Source: Thermothielavioides terrestris NRRL 8126
Taxonomy: Eukaryota; Ascomycota; Sordariomycetes; Sordariales; Chaetomiaceae
Assembly (NCBI RefSeq): GCF_000226115.1
Contig: NC_016459.1
Span: forward strand, 3,271,501-3,335,500
Direction: 5' to 3'
DNA: 64,000 nt
Of the stretch, positions 1 to 11,259 are shown piece by piece. Each line of letters starts with the position of its first letter. Within the stretch, counting starts at the first letter, position 1. Below the pieces are notes generated by a model that saw only the letters and a program-made list of their open reading frames with translations, was not told the DNA's origin and did no database searches. Both the position numbers and the translations under genes were made by a program.

Positions 1-1142
1 CCATCGCCTTCGCCGAGCTAAGCAAGATCGACAGCGATGGGAAGCCGCTGTACCAAGAGTTGATTGTCGAGTCCCTCCAGGTAGCACACTGGCTGTTTGG
101 CAAGCAGACGGAAGCAACGCTGGAGGAGCTGGCGGTCGAGCTGATGGTAAGCATGCGACACCGCCCAAACGCCGTGCCGAGTCGCTGACAGCCTGAGTAT
201 CCGTAGATGGTTGGCCTCTCGCTCCGGATGGCACCTCACACGACTGGGTACCTGCATGTGCAGACCAACCCCAAGCTGGCGTACTCTGCACAAAAGACCA
301 TCAAGAACGCCGAGAGTAAGCCCGAGAAGGGGGACCATCCTGTGTTGCGCGCGGGATAGGCTCACATCCTCAAGGAATTGTCTCCCACCTCAGGCAGCTC
401 GCTCCCGCCTTCGACACCAGCCGTGTTTGCGTCAAGATCCCAGCAACCTGGGAAGGCCTCCAAGCATGTCGCGAGCTTGAGAAGAAGGGCATCGCTACGC
501 TTGCCACAATCCTCTTCAGCTTGGAGCAGACCGCCCTTGCGGCCGACGCTGGATGCCGGTACATCGCTCCCTACGTCAACGAGCTGCGTGTGCACTTTGA
601 CCCAAGGTACGGTTCAGAATCACGAGAGGCGCACGACAACAGCGCATCAAGGTTCGCTTCCCCAAGCTAACGCAAGCCCTCCCTGGCGGCGCAGCTACGT
701 CGACACCGCGCCGTCCGTCGCCTTCTGCGGCGCCGCACAGCAGTACCTGGACTCGCGGGTGGACAACCGAACACAGGTCCTCGCCGCTTCCCTGACATCC
801 ATTGAGCAGGTCATGCAGCTCGCCGGCATCCGCCACATCACTATCTCGCCGCCGCTGCTGGCCACGCTGGCGGCCAGTCCCGCAGCCGACTGGCCAGGCG
901 CGGCGAGCATTGGGGACGTTATCAAGAATGTTGCCGCAGCCGCTGCTGCGCCTGAGCGCCAGGCCCAGCTCGAGGCACTGGTGAACGACGAGAGTGGGTG
1001 GAGGATGGCGTTCACGAGGGCCGGTGCGGGAGCTGCGGAGACGAAGCTGGTCCAGGCGCTCAATATCTTCGTCGATATGCAGGAGAAGCTGGAGGAGATC
1101 GTGCGCAGGGCGGATGTCGCGATGCGGGCCGACTCTACGTGA
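1..1142 (+). CDS. Transaldolase-like enzyme, 3' part (5' end outside window)
   Basis: Exons are 1-146, 207-315, 375-606 and 695-1142, with codons starting at base 3; the N-terminus lies left of the window. The product resembles class I transaldolases, which move a dihydroxyacetone unit between sugar phosphates in the cytosolic pentose phosphate pathway. The family lysine signature is visible in exon 3 (VCVKIPATWEGLQACRELE); the Lys would form the Schiff base. It is followed by a TIM-barrel stretch ending in YIAPYVNELRVHF. The third exon start was chosen so that the frame reads NAERIVSHLRQLAPAF across the junction. The first transaldolase signature (DGxTxNP) should lie upstream and cannot be checked. 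The divergent C-terminal third (AAAAAAPERQ and neighbours) suggests a paralogue of the housekeeping enzyme, as found near some secondary-metabolism loci; that is inference. Confidence 0.85.
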
Positions 1143-1769
1143 GGATGGGCCGCCGGTTACTGAGTAACAGCCAACAGGGTCAAGACTGGCCCCAGGTTTG
1201 GATAGTCTGTCTAAGGTAAGGTACTTAGGGCGCTACTACGCAGCAGTCCAATAGCCTTTACACCAACTGTCGCGAATTGTTATCCGCCCAGTGCGCCAAG
1301 TTCAGCAGCAAAAATACTTTGCCATGCGGCCGAGGAAGGGAGTGCAAACACCTCCTAAGCCACGGACTTCCTCTTCCGGAAACAATCCAGCTCCCCTCCT
1401 TTCCTTTTCCATCAACCAGATCGCGCATTTGTTTGCATGCAGTTGACTTGTCTTTGTTTCCTCACCCCGGAATGGCTCTCAATCCCGAACTTGGGAGCTA
1501 TGAACAAAGAACAAAGCATAGTGGGCGGAGCTAGGACTGGAATGCCCTGCATCAATTGAGACCTTTGTCTACCATGTCGGATATGTTTACCTCGCACCTC
1601 GCCGACGGAGCTCTCTTGTCCTCTTGTGACTTTTCCATAATCTTTTTGTGGATTGTCTCGAACTCAAGTTGAACCTCAGCCTAGCATTGGCATCAGGGGT
1701 TCACCACATCACCAACACAGCACCGCTACCTCAACACACCCCTAAAACCCACAGACCCAAAACGACACA
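1143..1769. other. Intergenic, no gene seen
   Basis: Spacer between two + strand genes. It should hold the 3' UTR of the transaldolase and the promoter of the zinc-finger gene. Pyrimidine-rich runs occur near 1375-1420. I see no RNA gene or repeat. Confidence 0.6.
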
Positions 1770-4700
1770 ATGTTCCTCTGGCGCCGCGCGCAAGACGCTT
1801 CTTCCAAGCGCAAACTCACTTCCAACCCGCCGCAAGACCAACCCCCCTCCCCAAGGAAGCGCCGCCGAGTCCAATTCCCTTCCTCCTCACCCTCTTCACC
1901 CTCCTCCTCCTCACCCTCCTCCTCCTCCTCACCCTCCTCCCCCCTCGCGCACCCCCTCCCCCCCTCAAAACGGTGGAACCCATCCATCTCACCATCCTCA
2001 GCCGAATTCACCGCCGTGAGGCAGGCCTTCACCCGCCTGCTGCGCGACCCGCGCCAGACGGTCGAGGCGATCCTGGCCGCCCACTTCTCGCGCCACGAGC
2101 GCGACCTGCTGCAGGCGGTCGACGACGACGACGACCACCGCGACCTCCGCGACCAGCGGCTGGGGCGGCGGGGGCGGCAGCAGGCGCGGTGGCTGCTAGC
2201 AAAGATGCAGGAGGAGAACGCGGCGCGGTACGCGGAGCTGCTGCGCACCGCGCGCTTTCGGGACGTGCTGCGCGGCGGTGGTGGGAACGGCGAGGGGGAC
2301 GCGGGAGGGGTGCTGGCGGTGAAGTTGGCTATGGCGTGGTTTGGGTTGCCGGTGGCGCCGATTGGGCGGGGATTGGGGTGGGTGGAAGGGCGGATGGGGT
2401 TCGGCGGGTGGGGGGATGGGAGTGGGAGCGAGGATGAGGAGGACGAGAGCGGTGATGAGAAGGAGAGGGAGGGGCAGGCGCTGAGGTTTTTGAATGGGTA
2501 TTCTGGGGAGAGGGCGTATGGGAGGGACGTTGGCTTGCGAAGTACGTTGTTGCTGTTGTTGCCTGTCTTGTCTTGCCTAGTGGTTTGGGGGAGAGAGAGC
2601 TGGGCGGTGAGCTGACTGACTGACTGGTTGAGCAGGGCCAGATCCAATACTGGAGACGTACTTTGTCAAGCCTACTCGGCGGGCACGGCTCGGCAAGAGG
2701 ACGTCCTGGGGAGGCACTGCTTCGTTGAGTCTGAGAGGCGGCGAGGCTGCCAGCCAGGAGGAGGACGATGCCCCGCCGGCCTCAGGGGCGAGTTCTCCTC
2801 CTGTGGAGGACGAGTCAACTCCCCAACCAGGCCAACTCAGACTCCGCGGCGGCGGCCCTTTCGATGACTCCACCGACGACAACTCCGGGCTGGATGATGA
2901 GGGAGACACTGGCAAGAACCCATCTCGCTGGTCATCCGAAGACGACTTCACCAAGTCTCTCTACACGCCCCTGGGCGGCATCTCCTCCGGCACAGAAAAA
3001 CAATGGGTGCCCCTATACGGATACCAAGGCGTCGTCTGGTTCCGGCTTGACCTGCTCTACACGTTTGTCGACGCCGTCGACCGGCTGCTAGGCCTGGACA
3101 ACAGAGCAGGGGTGACCTACAGCCTGTACCTACTGGACAAGGAGAAAAGCTACACATCCCAGGCCGAACGCGACGCCTTCCTCAGCGACCTGAACGGCAA
3201 CGGGCTCACCATCTGGCCCAGCGGCGCCGGCGACTACAGCCACGACCAGCTGGCCTGGGAGTGGGTGCTCGACCGGCTAGGAGTGGTGGAGGAAGGCAAA
3301 GAGCCGGAGTACCACCGCAAAGCTCTCTTCGTTGCCGGGCCGGCAGACCCTGTCCCCTGGACGTGGCAGCCTCGTCCTTCCCACCGTGTCCTGAAGCTCG
3401 TCCTCGACTGGGCCAACGCGCCCGAGATGAACCGTCCGGATGTGGCGTATATTCGCATGCCCGAGAACCCGAAGGATGTTGTCTACACGAACCAGTTCGG
3501 TCCTTGGATGGCCCAAGTCTGCCGTGTGCTCGCCGCCGGCCGGATCCCAGGACGGCCCGGATACCCGGCCATTCCGGATGCCTGGTTCACCGTCGAGAGC
3601 AAAGATCGAGAATCCAGCGCCGTCGGCACATACGGCGGGCTAGCCTTCCTCCCGCAGCTCTGGGCCTCCATCATTGCCCACTGGCAGAAGGATAAATCCA
3701 CGCCAGTTACGCTCGTGGCCAGAACACCCCGGACCATCAGCGACCGCTGGCATCTGTTTCTCCCCGGTCTCGCTCATCCATATGAGAAGCAATACATCCT
3801 GCATAGCGAAGTGGACGACGTCAAAACCGTGCGGCGCAGGATCGTCAGTCTGCTGAAGAACTCCATGTCCAGCGACAGCTACCGAAGGATCCGGTCGCTG
3901 GAAGTGCATGTGCCCGGTGCCGGCTTCTTCATCGTCTCGGAAGCAGCGCCCGAGCTGGTCGTTTCGATGACCGCCGACGACCCGGATTCCGCGTTTCAGC
4001 CGGTTGTGGACCGCCTGGTCCACTGGAAGCGCTGGCTGGAAGCAATGCCAGGGGTTCCGCCCGTCTCCAACGGGCTGGGCTTGTTCCCGCAGTTCATTGC
4101 CCTTCGTCCCGTCTTTGACGAATACACCATCTGCGACGGCGACGAGACCGCGGAGCCCCTGACGTGGGATCCTGACGCCACGAGCGTGTCGCAATTTCGA
4201 CGGTTGGTGGCGAGGGTGTGGACAGCGAACGCGAGCAGTCGTCGGAATGTACCCACGAGATCCTGGATTGCCATCACCCAGGGCCGGCCGAGGAAGGCTG
4301 CCAGCAAGAAGGGTAGTGCCGACGTGGCGGGGAACAAGCCCAGACTGCTCGTGGGGCCAAGCACCACAGACACAGAGTGGTACGCGATCCGGAGCATGAT
4401 CGTCGAACCCGACGTGTTTGTCTCTCCGGTGGCCGAGACAAATCTTCCGAGTAAGCCCAAGTAGCCTTAAAGGGTGCCTCTAATGTGCTAACGCCTGCTA
4501 GGATTCGGTGACTCGATAACCGGACAGCCATTTGGCTACCGCGACATCTACGATACCCCCCGTGCGCTGCTGTATCAGGCACTCGAGAAGGACCAGTTCC
4601 CGTCATCCGCGCGTCACTTCGACTGGCAGCTCTGGGGCGAAGACGTAACTCCCCAGCTGAAGACGGTGCGGCCGTGGGAGGAGCAGCCAGAGTCTCTGTC

Positions 4701-6754
4701 GGCATTCTACGAGCACGACGAGTTCCCCTTGAAACCACCGCCCGGGACCAGACAGGTGTCTGCGTACCGGGACGCTCACGAAACGGGGGAGCCGCGGAAC
4801 CGCCCCGTGGAGAGGACTGCCGGGTTCCAAGTTGTGACCGACGTCGAGAGGGGCCAGCGCCTGCGCGAGTACAGCTACGCTCACCCGCTCGACGTCCAGA
4901 TGCACACGTCGATCCCGATCAACGCGCCGCCAGTCGACGCACTCCTCAACCTCAGGCAAGACAGCGTGCCGGTCGTTTCGCTGTCAGTCTTGACCCCGAC
5001 CGAGGTCCGGCGCCTGCAGCGAGACTACCATGACATGCGTAACCTGGTCTTGTCCAGGACTGAGCGGTGCCCGTACGCCGATTGTGACGCCATGTACCCG
5101 GCGAACCAGCCGTCGGCGATGCAGCAGCATCTCCAAGAGAAGCACGTGGCGGAGAAGTGCAACTTCTGCGACGAGCCGTTGTTCCAGCATTGGCCCCCCG
5201 AGCAGCGCTACCAGCACTACGTCGTCAACCACGCGGGCATACTGAGGTCGCTGGAAACCCGGTTAGCCGACAGCGAGGTCGACATCTCGGATGAGGGTCG
5301 CACAGACCGCAGGCGCGAGGCGCGCTGGAACTTCTGCGCTCGCTGCGGGCGGGATCACTCGGTCCTCGACGCACCGGCGGACCGGACACACCACGACAAC
5401 GTCTGCTATCCCGGCGTGGAAGATCTGGAGCCGGACTGGTTGGCATGTGTCGTTTGTGGCGAACACAGGCCCCGGGAACTCCATGGCGAGTCCGGCGCGG
5501 GTGAGGAGCATGTCCACCGGGAGGTCACAGAAGGCTCAGATGAGCCGCCTTACTGCGAGAAGTGCGCCCTTCCGCTCGGGTTGTTTTCGGCGGGGTACCG
5601 CGTCAAGCACCGGCACTTCTGCAAGGGCCATGGGCGTGACAGTGCAAAGTACTGCCCTTGGTGCGGTGTCCAGCTCGACCGGGAGATCGACGCACGCCTG
5701 ATACATATCGAACTGTGTCCTAACAAGCGGACCGCAGGGGACGAGGGCCCCATTAACACGGCAAACTGGAGATATTTCGGCCCTGCGCCCAGCCAAGCCG
5801 GCGCGGCTGCTCCCTTGCCCCGAGACCGTGCACAACAGGCTTCAAGACGCAAAAGACAGAGGCCTAGTGGGGAAGAAGCAGACTTACCTGCCAGCAAGAG
5901 GACAAAGAAGTCAGCATCATCTCCCACATCCAGCATGGACCAATGACGCCCACTGACCTGCTCATAGATCCAAGGCATCTCCGGCGGCCGAAAGCACCAA
6001 ACCCGCTTCCAGCGAACGCAGACGCTCACGCACCTCCACCTCCACCAGCACCACCACCTCGTCGGCGCCGAGCAGCACCCACTCGGCCCGCTCCTCCGAG
6101 TCCTGGCGGCCACCTCGGGAACGGCCAGCAGCAACAGCAGCAGCGGCACCAGCACCAGCACCCGCACCCCCACCTCCAGCAGCGGCAGGGGCAGCGGCTC
6201 CCCCACCAGCCAAGCCAGCCAGGAAGCCGAAGGCCAAAGCCTCAGCCAAAGCCAAACCCACCCCCCCGGCAAAGCCCAAACAGCCAGCCGCCGCCGCCGC
6301 CGCCGCCGCCACACCTGCACCCCGCAGCGCCAAACCCGCCCGCAAACAACCGCCCACCATCCCGCCCAGCTCGCGCGTAACCCGGTCGGCGGCGGCAGCA
6401 CGCTCATCAACCGCCTCCTCCTCCGCATCCGCACCCCAGGCCGCCGCCGCCGCCACCACCACCACCACCCCCACCACCATCACTGCCATCATCACCAACG
6501 ACACCACCACCACCACCACCAACAACAACAACGACGTTGAGACCGCCGCCACCACCACCAGCGAGATTCCAGCTCATCACACCGCGAAAGCCGCACGCAC
6601 CGTGACGTACGCGGAGCCTCTGGTCCGGGACGCATCACCAGCGTCACCAGCGTCACCAGCGGTGGGGGTGGGCGGACTGAGGCGGGGCCAGAGACGGCTG
6701 GCGCCCGCTATTCGGGCTCGAGCGAGGCCGGAGCACGTGCGCGCGCGTGCATGA
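1770..6754 (+). CDS. Large nuclear zinc-finger protein with LRLRGG motifs
   Basis: Four exons (1770-2541, 2636-4450, 4502-5909, 5968-6754) keep one frame of 1594 codons. The first ATG follows a long pyrimidine-rich leader. The N-terminus has a basic nuclear-signal-like stretch (PRKRRRVQF) and Ser/Pro runs, then an acidic helical part. Two ubiquitin-tail-like motifs follow: LSLRGG near residue 288 and LRLRGG near residue 325. A globular, unrecognised middle spans about residues 370-1000. Between about residues 1050 and 1265 there are six Cys/His clusters, such as CPYADC...HLQEKH, CNFC...HYVVNH and CPWCGV...HIELC, looking like degenerate C2H2 fingers. The tail is Ala/Pro/Thr-rich. Exon 4 is the least certain: its donor is GTCAGC, but the frame stays open for 262 codons of coding-like composition. 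If it is not used, translation ends at 5946. I assign no function; a nuclear, nucleic-acid-binding or ubiquitin-linked role is a guess. Confidence 0.8.
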
Positions 6755-7914
6755 TGGAAGGCGGGGGACGGGACGGGACGGGAGGCGGGCGCGCGCGGGG
6801 GGAAGGGAAGTAGTTAGCTAGCGAGTGAGTGGGCGGGAATGGCGTTATTCTAGTGTAAAGGTGCTGAGGACATGTTAAGTGCTGAGGCTCTCCTGTTGTG
6901 TTGTTTTTGGACGGTTTGGGAGTAGTTGTAAGTGGGTGGGCCGGGGAGGTCAAACGGGGAGTGTGGGGGTTGTGCATGGCGGACGGGAGCGGTTCTGGCT
7001 AAGATATATGTCGTGTAACTCTGCTGGGGAAGTTGGGGGCCTTTTTTGGAGTCGACGTTTCTGTTTGGGTTGCAGGTGGCTTGTGATTTCGCTGCAGGCT
7101 TATGGTCTTCGTGATTTCCGTCCCGTATTTCGCCATCGCGCGGGATCCCGCGAGTGAGTCGGGAAGAAAGGCTGTTTCCTTCCTCTTTTCCATCTTGGTG
7201 TGACTTTGTCGTTCAGTTCGCCTCGAAGCGGCTCGAGAGAAACGGCCAGTCGCCGGGCCGGCTCTCGGCGGGCGTCGGTGGTTGGCCGCCCTGGCGCCCT
7301 GGCGGCCCCACAGGGGGTCAGCCATGGCAATGGCAGGGGCAGTCAGCTGACCAATGGCGAGGGTTCCCGGCGTATGGGAACAGTTCCCGCCTGCAGCTGG
7401 CCTGGACCCTGACGTAAAGGGATCCACTCCGATTGCCGTGACGGCAAGCGTCGGGCGACTCAGCGGCCCAAGAGCTCCTGCCAGTGCACCTCGAAGCTCC
7501 TTCCCCAACAGCTTGTTGTGGCAGCTGCCCTTTGAAGCCATGGCTCCCGTTCGCTTTTATTATCCTCGTTGCTCTGTGAGAGCTTTCCGATCCTGCGTGG
7601 ACTCGGGAGATCTCACGAACGCTGGTTCTTCTGCGATCTGCCAAGAAGCCGCGCATCCCTGACCACCCCGGACACCGTGGCGCTGATATCCTGTCTCACA
7701 GTGCCGCGACGCGGTGCTGTACAACGTCAATCCTATCTATCCGGGCTGCCTATTTCCTTCTTCCCATCACGGGATCTGCCCGGCCGTCGGCCAAGTTCGA
7801 AGTCGCTTACTGAGACCCGAAGACGGCCGCGACAAATCGTAAGCTGCCACTGGATAGCCTTGGCCCGCTCGCGCTCCTGCTTACTGGTGCTTGTCTCCGG
7901 ATCACAGCCCATCA
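6755..7914. other. Intergenic / leader region, no gene seen
   Basis: About 1.2 kb between two + strand genes. The first 250 bases are strongly G-rich on this strand. The rest is of mixed composition and would hold the sulfite oxidase promoter and leader. Several open frames exist, but none has a family match or coding-like composition. Confidence 0.5.
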
Positions 7915-10170
7915 ATGGCTACGCGTGCCCCTTCACACTTCGCAACCAACCTGCTCCGGCAAATCGGCCGACGCGACGCCGCCGAGCTGACAATATGTCG
8001 GCGTTGCCGGCTTCGACCGCGCCGCATACACACAACTGCTCGTTTGGCTTCGAGAGACCCGGCTCCAATAACGCAACGTCCACTACCCCCGACTGTGGCG
8101 AGGACACGACTTCAACAAGCGCGAGTAGCTCCGCTAAGCTTGCTTGTCGGCGGTGGCCTACTCGCCTCCCTCCTGGCGTACAACCAACTCGGCGACGACA
8201 GACCAACTGCTACCACCACGCCCTTGACCGACGACCGAGATCCATCGCTCCCTCGCTTCCGCCTAGCCGAGATACGCAAGCATGACAGCTCATCTTCCCA
8301 ACCATGGGTAACGTTCGAAGACAAAGTCTACGATATCACGGATTGGGTTCCAGCGCACCCCGGTGGTGACGTGATCCTCCGGGCGGCTGGCGCGGCCATC
8401 GAGCCTTACTGGAACATCTTCACCATCCACAAGTCGCAACATGTCCGGGACATTCTGGAACAGTACCTGATCGGGTACATCGACAAGGCTGACCTAGGCC
8501 CGGATGGCCTGCCAGCCGCCGAGACGATCGAAGACCCGTTCGTGGACGATCCGGTCCGAGACCCGCGGCTCATTACACACACCGCAAAACCACGGAATGC
8601 CGAGCCGCCCAACGAGGAGCTTGACCGCACGTTCCGCACGCCCAATGAGCTGTTCTACATACGCCACCACATGTGGGTGCCCGTAGTGGACGAATCGAAG
8701 GCGGACGAGCATGTTCTCACGGTTGAGTTGCCCGACGGAGAGACAAGGAAGTATACCCTGGGGGATCTGAAGCGGAGGTTTCCCATCCACAAGGTGACTG
8801 CCGTGCTGCAATGTAGCGGGAACCGGCGCAACGACATGACGCGGCACGCGGGCAAGACCAATGGGCTGCAATGGGGCGTCGGAGCCATCAGCAACGCGGA
8901 ATGGGAGGGCGTCCGCCTTTCTGACATTCTCGCCGACGCCGGGCTCAAGGTTCTCGACCCCACGGTGCCAACGCGGAGCGCGGTCCCGTCCTCGACCAGC
9001 GACGATGCGCCAGATGCGAGCGCGCTGCATGTCCAGTTCACCGGGCTAGAAGCTTACGGCGCCTCGATCCCGCTCGCCAAGGCCCTCGATCCGCGCGGCG
9101 ACGTGCTCTTGGCCTTTCGAATGAACGGCCAAACGCTCCCTCGCGATCACGGCTTTCCCCTGCGAGCCGTGGTCCCCGGCCATGTTGCCGCGCGCTCGGT
9201 CAAGTGGCTGAGCAAGATTGTCGTCTCGGACGAAGAAAGCACGAGCCAGTGGCAGCGGCGCGACTACAAGTCCTTCGGCCCCAACGAGGGCGCCAACCCG
9301 GACTGGGACCGCGCCCTCTCCATCCAAGAGATGCCCGTCACCAGTGCCATCACCGGCGTCTGGGTAGGCGATTGCGTACGACGAGGGCGCGTCCCCTGGA
9401 TGGGCAGCAAAGAGATCGCCCACGCAACGTCTCAACAACCGGATCAAAGCAGCCGAATTCTCGACATGGCCGCCGTCCCTAAGAAGGTCGGCTTCACGCC
9501 CGAGTCCCGCACCTCCATCCCGCCAAGCAGCGCGGATACCCCCTGTCCCAGCGAAACGCCCGCCGAGCCCATCGCGCTGCAAGGGTACGCCTACTCCGGG
9601 GGCGGCCGCGCCATCGCCCGCGTCGACGTGTCCCTGGACGGCGGCAAGACGTGGGACCAAGCGGAGCTCGTCGACGACTGCGGCTCGGGCGACGGCAGCG
9701 GCGGCGGCGGGTGTTTCGGGAACAAGACATGGACGTGGAAACGCTGGCGGTACGTGGGCAAGCTGCCCGTCCTGTCCCTCCCCAACGACGACGACGGCGG
9801 TGCTGCCACCGCCAACGACGGCGGCGCCGCGGCGGATAAGGGCAGCGGGGGCGGCGGCGGCTGCCACGACCGGAGACGGCCCAAGCACTGCACCACCCTG
9901 GTGGTCAAGGCCACCGACGACGCGTACAACACCCAGCCCGAGAGCCACAGGGGCATATACAACGTGCGCGGCAACCTCGCGACCGCGTGGCACCGCGTCA
10001 AGATCTGCCCGCGGTGCACGGACAACGGCGACGGCAAGGGGCTGACCTGGTCCACCGGCGAGACGTACGGGTGCGGCTTTAGGAAGGAGGCCGAGGAGGT
10101 CCTGGAGGGGATGAGGAGGCAGGGGGCAACGCCCGGGAATGGGGCTGCCCCTGGGGTGGGTAAGCAGTGA
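7915..10170 (+). CDS. Sulfite oxidase, mitochondrial (cytochrome b5 + molybdopterin domains)
   Basis: Single exon, 751 residues. It would oxidise sulfite to sulfate, the last step of sulfur amino-acid breakdown, in the mitochondrial intermembrane space, passing electrons to cytochrome c. The first 45 residues are Arg-rich without acids, as in a matrix-targeting presequence, and are followed by a hydrophobic stretch at about 73-90 (sorting/anchor). The cytochrome b5 domain at about 112-190 has the heme motif HPGG at 148-151 and a second candidate heme ligand in IHKSQH (171-176). The molybdopterin domain has the catalytic Cys300 in VLQCSGNRR. A C-terminal Mo-co dimerisation domain follows, with a Gly/Asp-rich insertion near 590-650 that lengthens the protein beyond the roughly 545 residues of animal enzymes. 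The ATG at 7915 was chosen because the frame upstream has only a TTG. No FAD domain follows, which separates it from nitrate reductase. Confidence 0.9.
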   Translation: MATRAPSHFATNLLRQIGRRDAAELTICRRCRLRPRRIHTTARLASRDPAPITQRPLPPTVARTRLQQARVAPLSLLVGGGLLASLLAYNQLGDDRPTATTTPLTDDRDPSLPRFRLAEIRKHDSSSSQPWVTFEDKVYDITDWVPAHPGGDVILRAAGAAIEPYWNIFTIHKSQHVRDILEQYLIGYIDKADLGPDGLPAAETIEDPFVDDPVRDPRLITHTAKPRNAEPPNEELDRTFRTPNELFYIRHHMWVPVVDESKADEHVLTVELPDGETRKYTLGDLKRRFPIHKVTAVLQCSGNRRNDMTRHAGKTNGLQWGVGAISNAEWEGVRLSDILADAGLKVLDPTVPTRSAVPSSTSDDAPDASALHVQFTGLEAYGASIPLAKALDPRGDVLLAFRMNGQTLPRDHGFPLRAVVPGHVAARSVKWLSKIVVSDEESTSQWQRRDYKSFGPNEGANPDWDRALSIQEMPVTSAITGVWVGDCVRRGRVPWMGSKEIAHATSQQPDQSSRILDMAAVPKKVGFTPESRTSIPPSSADTPCPSETPAEPIALQGYAYSGGGRAIARVDVSLDGGKTWDQAELVDDCGSGDGSGGGGCFGNKTWTWKRWRYVGKLPVLSLPNDDDGGAATANDGGAAADKGSGGGGGCHDRRRPKHCTTLVVKATDDAYNTQPESHRGIYNVRGNLATAWHRVKICPRCTDNGDGKGLTWSTGETYGCGFRKEAEEVLEGMRRQGATPGNGAAPGVGKQ

Positions 10171-10720
10171 TTGAATGAGTTGTCGGGACGTTCTTAGTGG
10201 TCGGGGCGTTCTTTTTGGGACTACTTCAGCGATATGGTAAATCGGGCTTGGGGAAGGAAATTAGCGGGCGTTCAACGGTCGTTCAACGGTCTCTTAGCGC
10301 GTAACTCCTGGAGCTTCGTACGGTATTTATTCGAGTAATGTATGCAATTACCTTAATCTACAGCCCAGACCTGTGGCTTTGTGCGATACATGGTTCCCTC
10401 CAAGCGTCGCAGCACCCTGTGGTCGAACGGGTGGCGACAAAAGATGCAGACGGACAGCAGTGTGCCCCGCGATCCACCCCCAATCGTGCAAATTCCAAGC
10501 AACCAAGCGCGCCAACTGAGTCTTGCTGAATGCTGGGCGTACAACATCCGTTCCCCGCTGGTCCATATGCCTCGCTACGCGCGGCTCGGACACCATTCTT
10601 TCGTGTCACATCCCAGAGGCCCTCATCTCTCGTTATCCCGCCATCCCTCACTCATACAGTAAACAGTAATCGTAAACATCCCCAGCGACCGGATCCTCCC
10701 TGGCGGTCCGGACGGCTAGC
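10171..10720. other. Intergenic between convergent genes
   Basis: This is the 3' flank shared by sulfite oxidase (+) and the F-box gene (-). A short tandem duplication of about 11 bases (GTTCAACGGTC) lies near 10270-10291. Nothing else stands out. Confidence 0.5.
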
Positions 10721-11228
10721 TCACTTAGGCACCAGGAACCGATCGATATCCACCCGGTGGTAGTAGCTGATATGCCCCATGGACGTCCAGTACTGCGCCA
10801 GCCGGTCGTGCGAGATCAGCAACAGCTGCGAGTCGACGTAGGTATCTAGATAGATGCCCGCCCGCCCACGGCGGGCACGCAGGGCGTACCGTCAGCAAGC
10901 CGATCGCATTTGTCAAATCCCCACCTCTTCCCAGAGCCCCTCAGCCATGGCCAGGGCGTCAGGAAGGAAAAGGGGGAACAGCGAAGAGAAGGAGAGAAAA
11001 GAAAACTTACCGGACCTAAACCCGGTGTGCGCGACATGCCCCCGGCTCCTCACCACCCTGACGCCCGCGAACGGCTCCTCCGTCGCGACGCGCACCAGCC
11101 CGCCCCGGCCCAGGTCGTCCGCAACCCACGAGCACTCGCCGCGCGGCACGTTGGCGTCGCCCGTGAGCTTGATCGCCAGCAGCCTGCCGCGGTAAACGTC
11201 CGCGTCGTCGTGTGAGCTGCTGCTGCTG

Positions 11229-11259
<31 letters not shown>

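Noticed and set aside
7569..8285. Open + frame overlapping the start of sulfite oxidase
   Set aside because: Composition is of shadow type, and it overlaps the presequence and cytochrome b5 coding in another frame.
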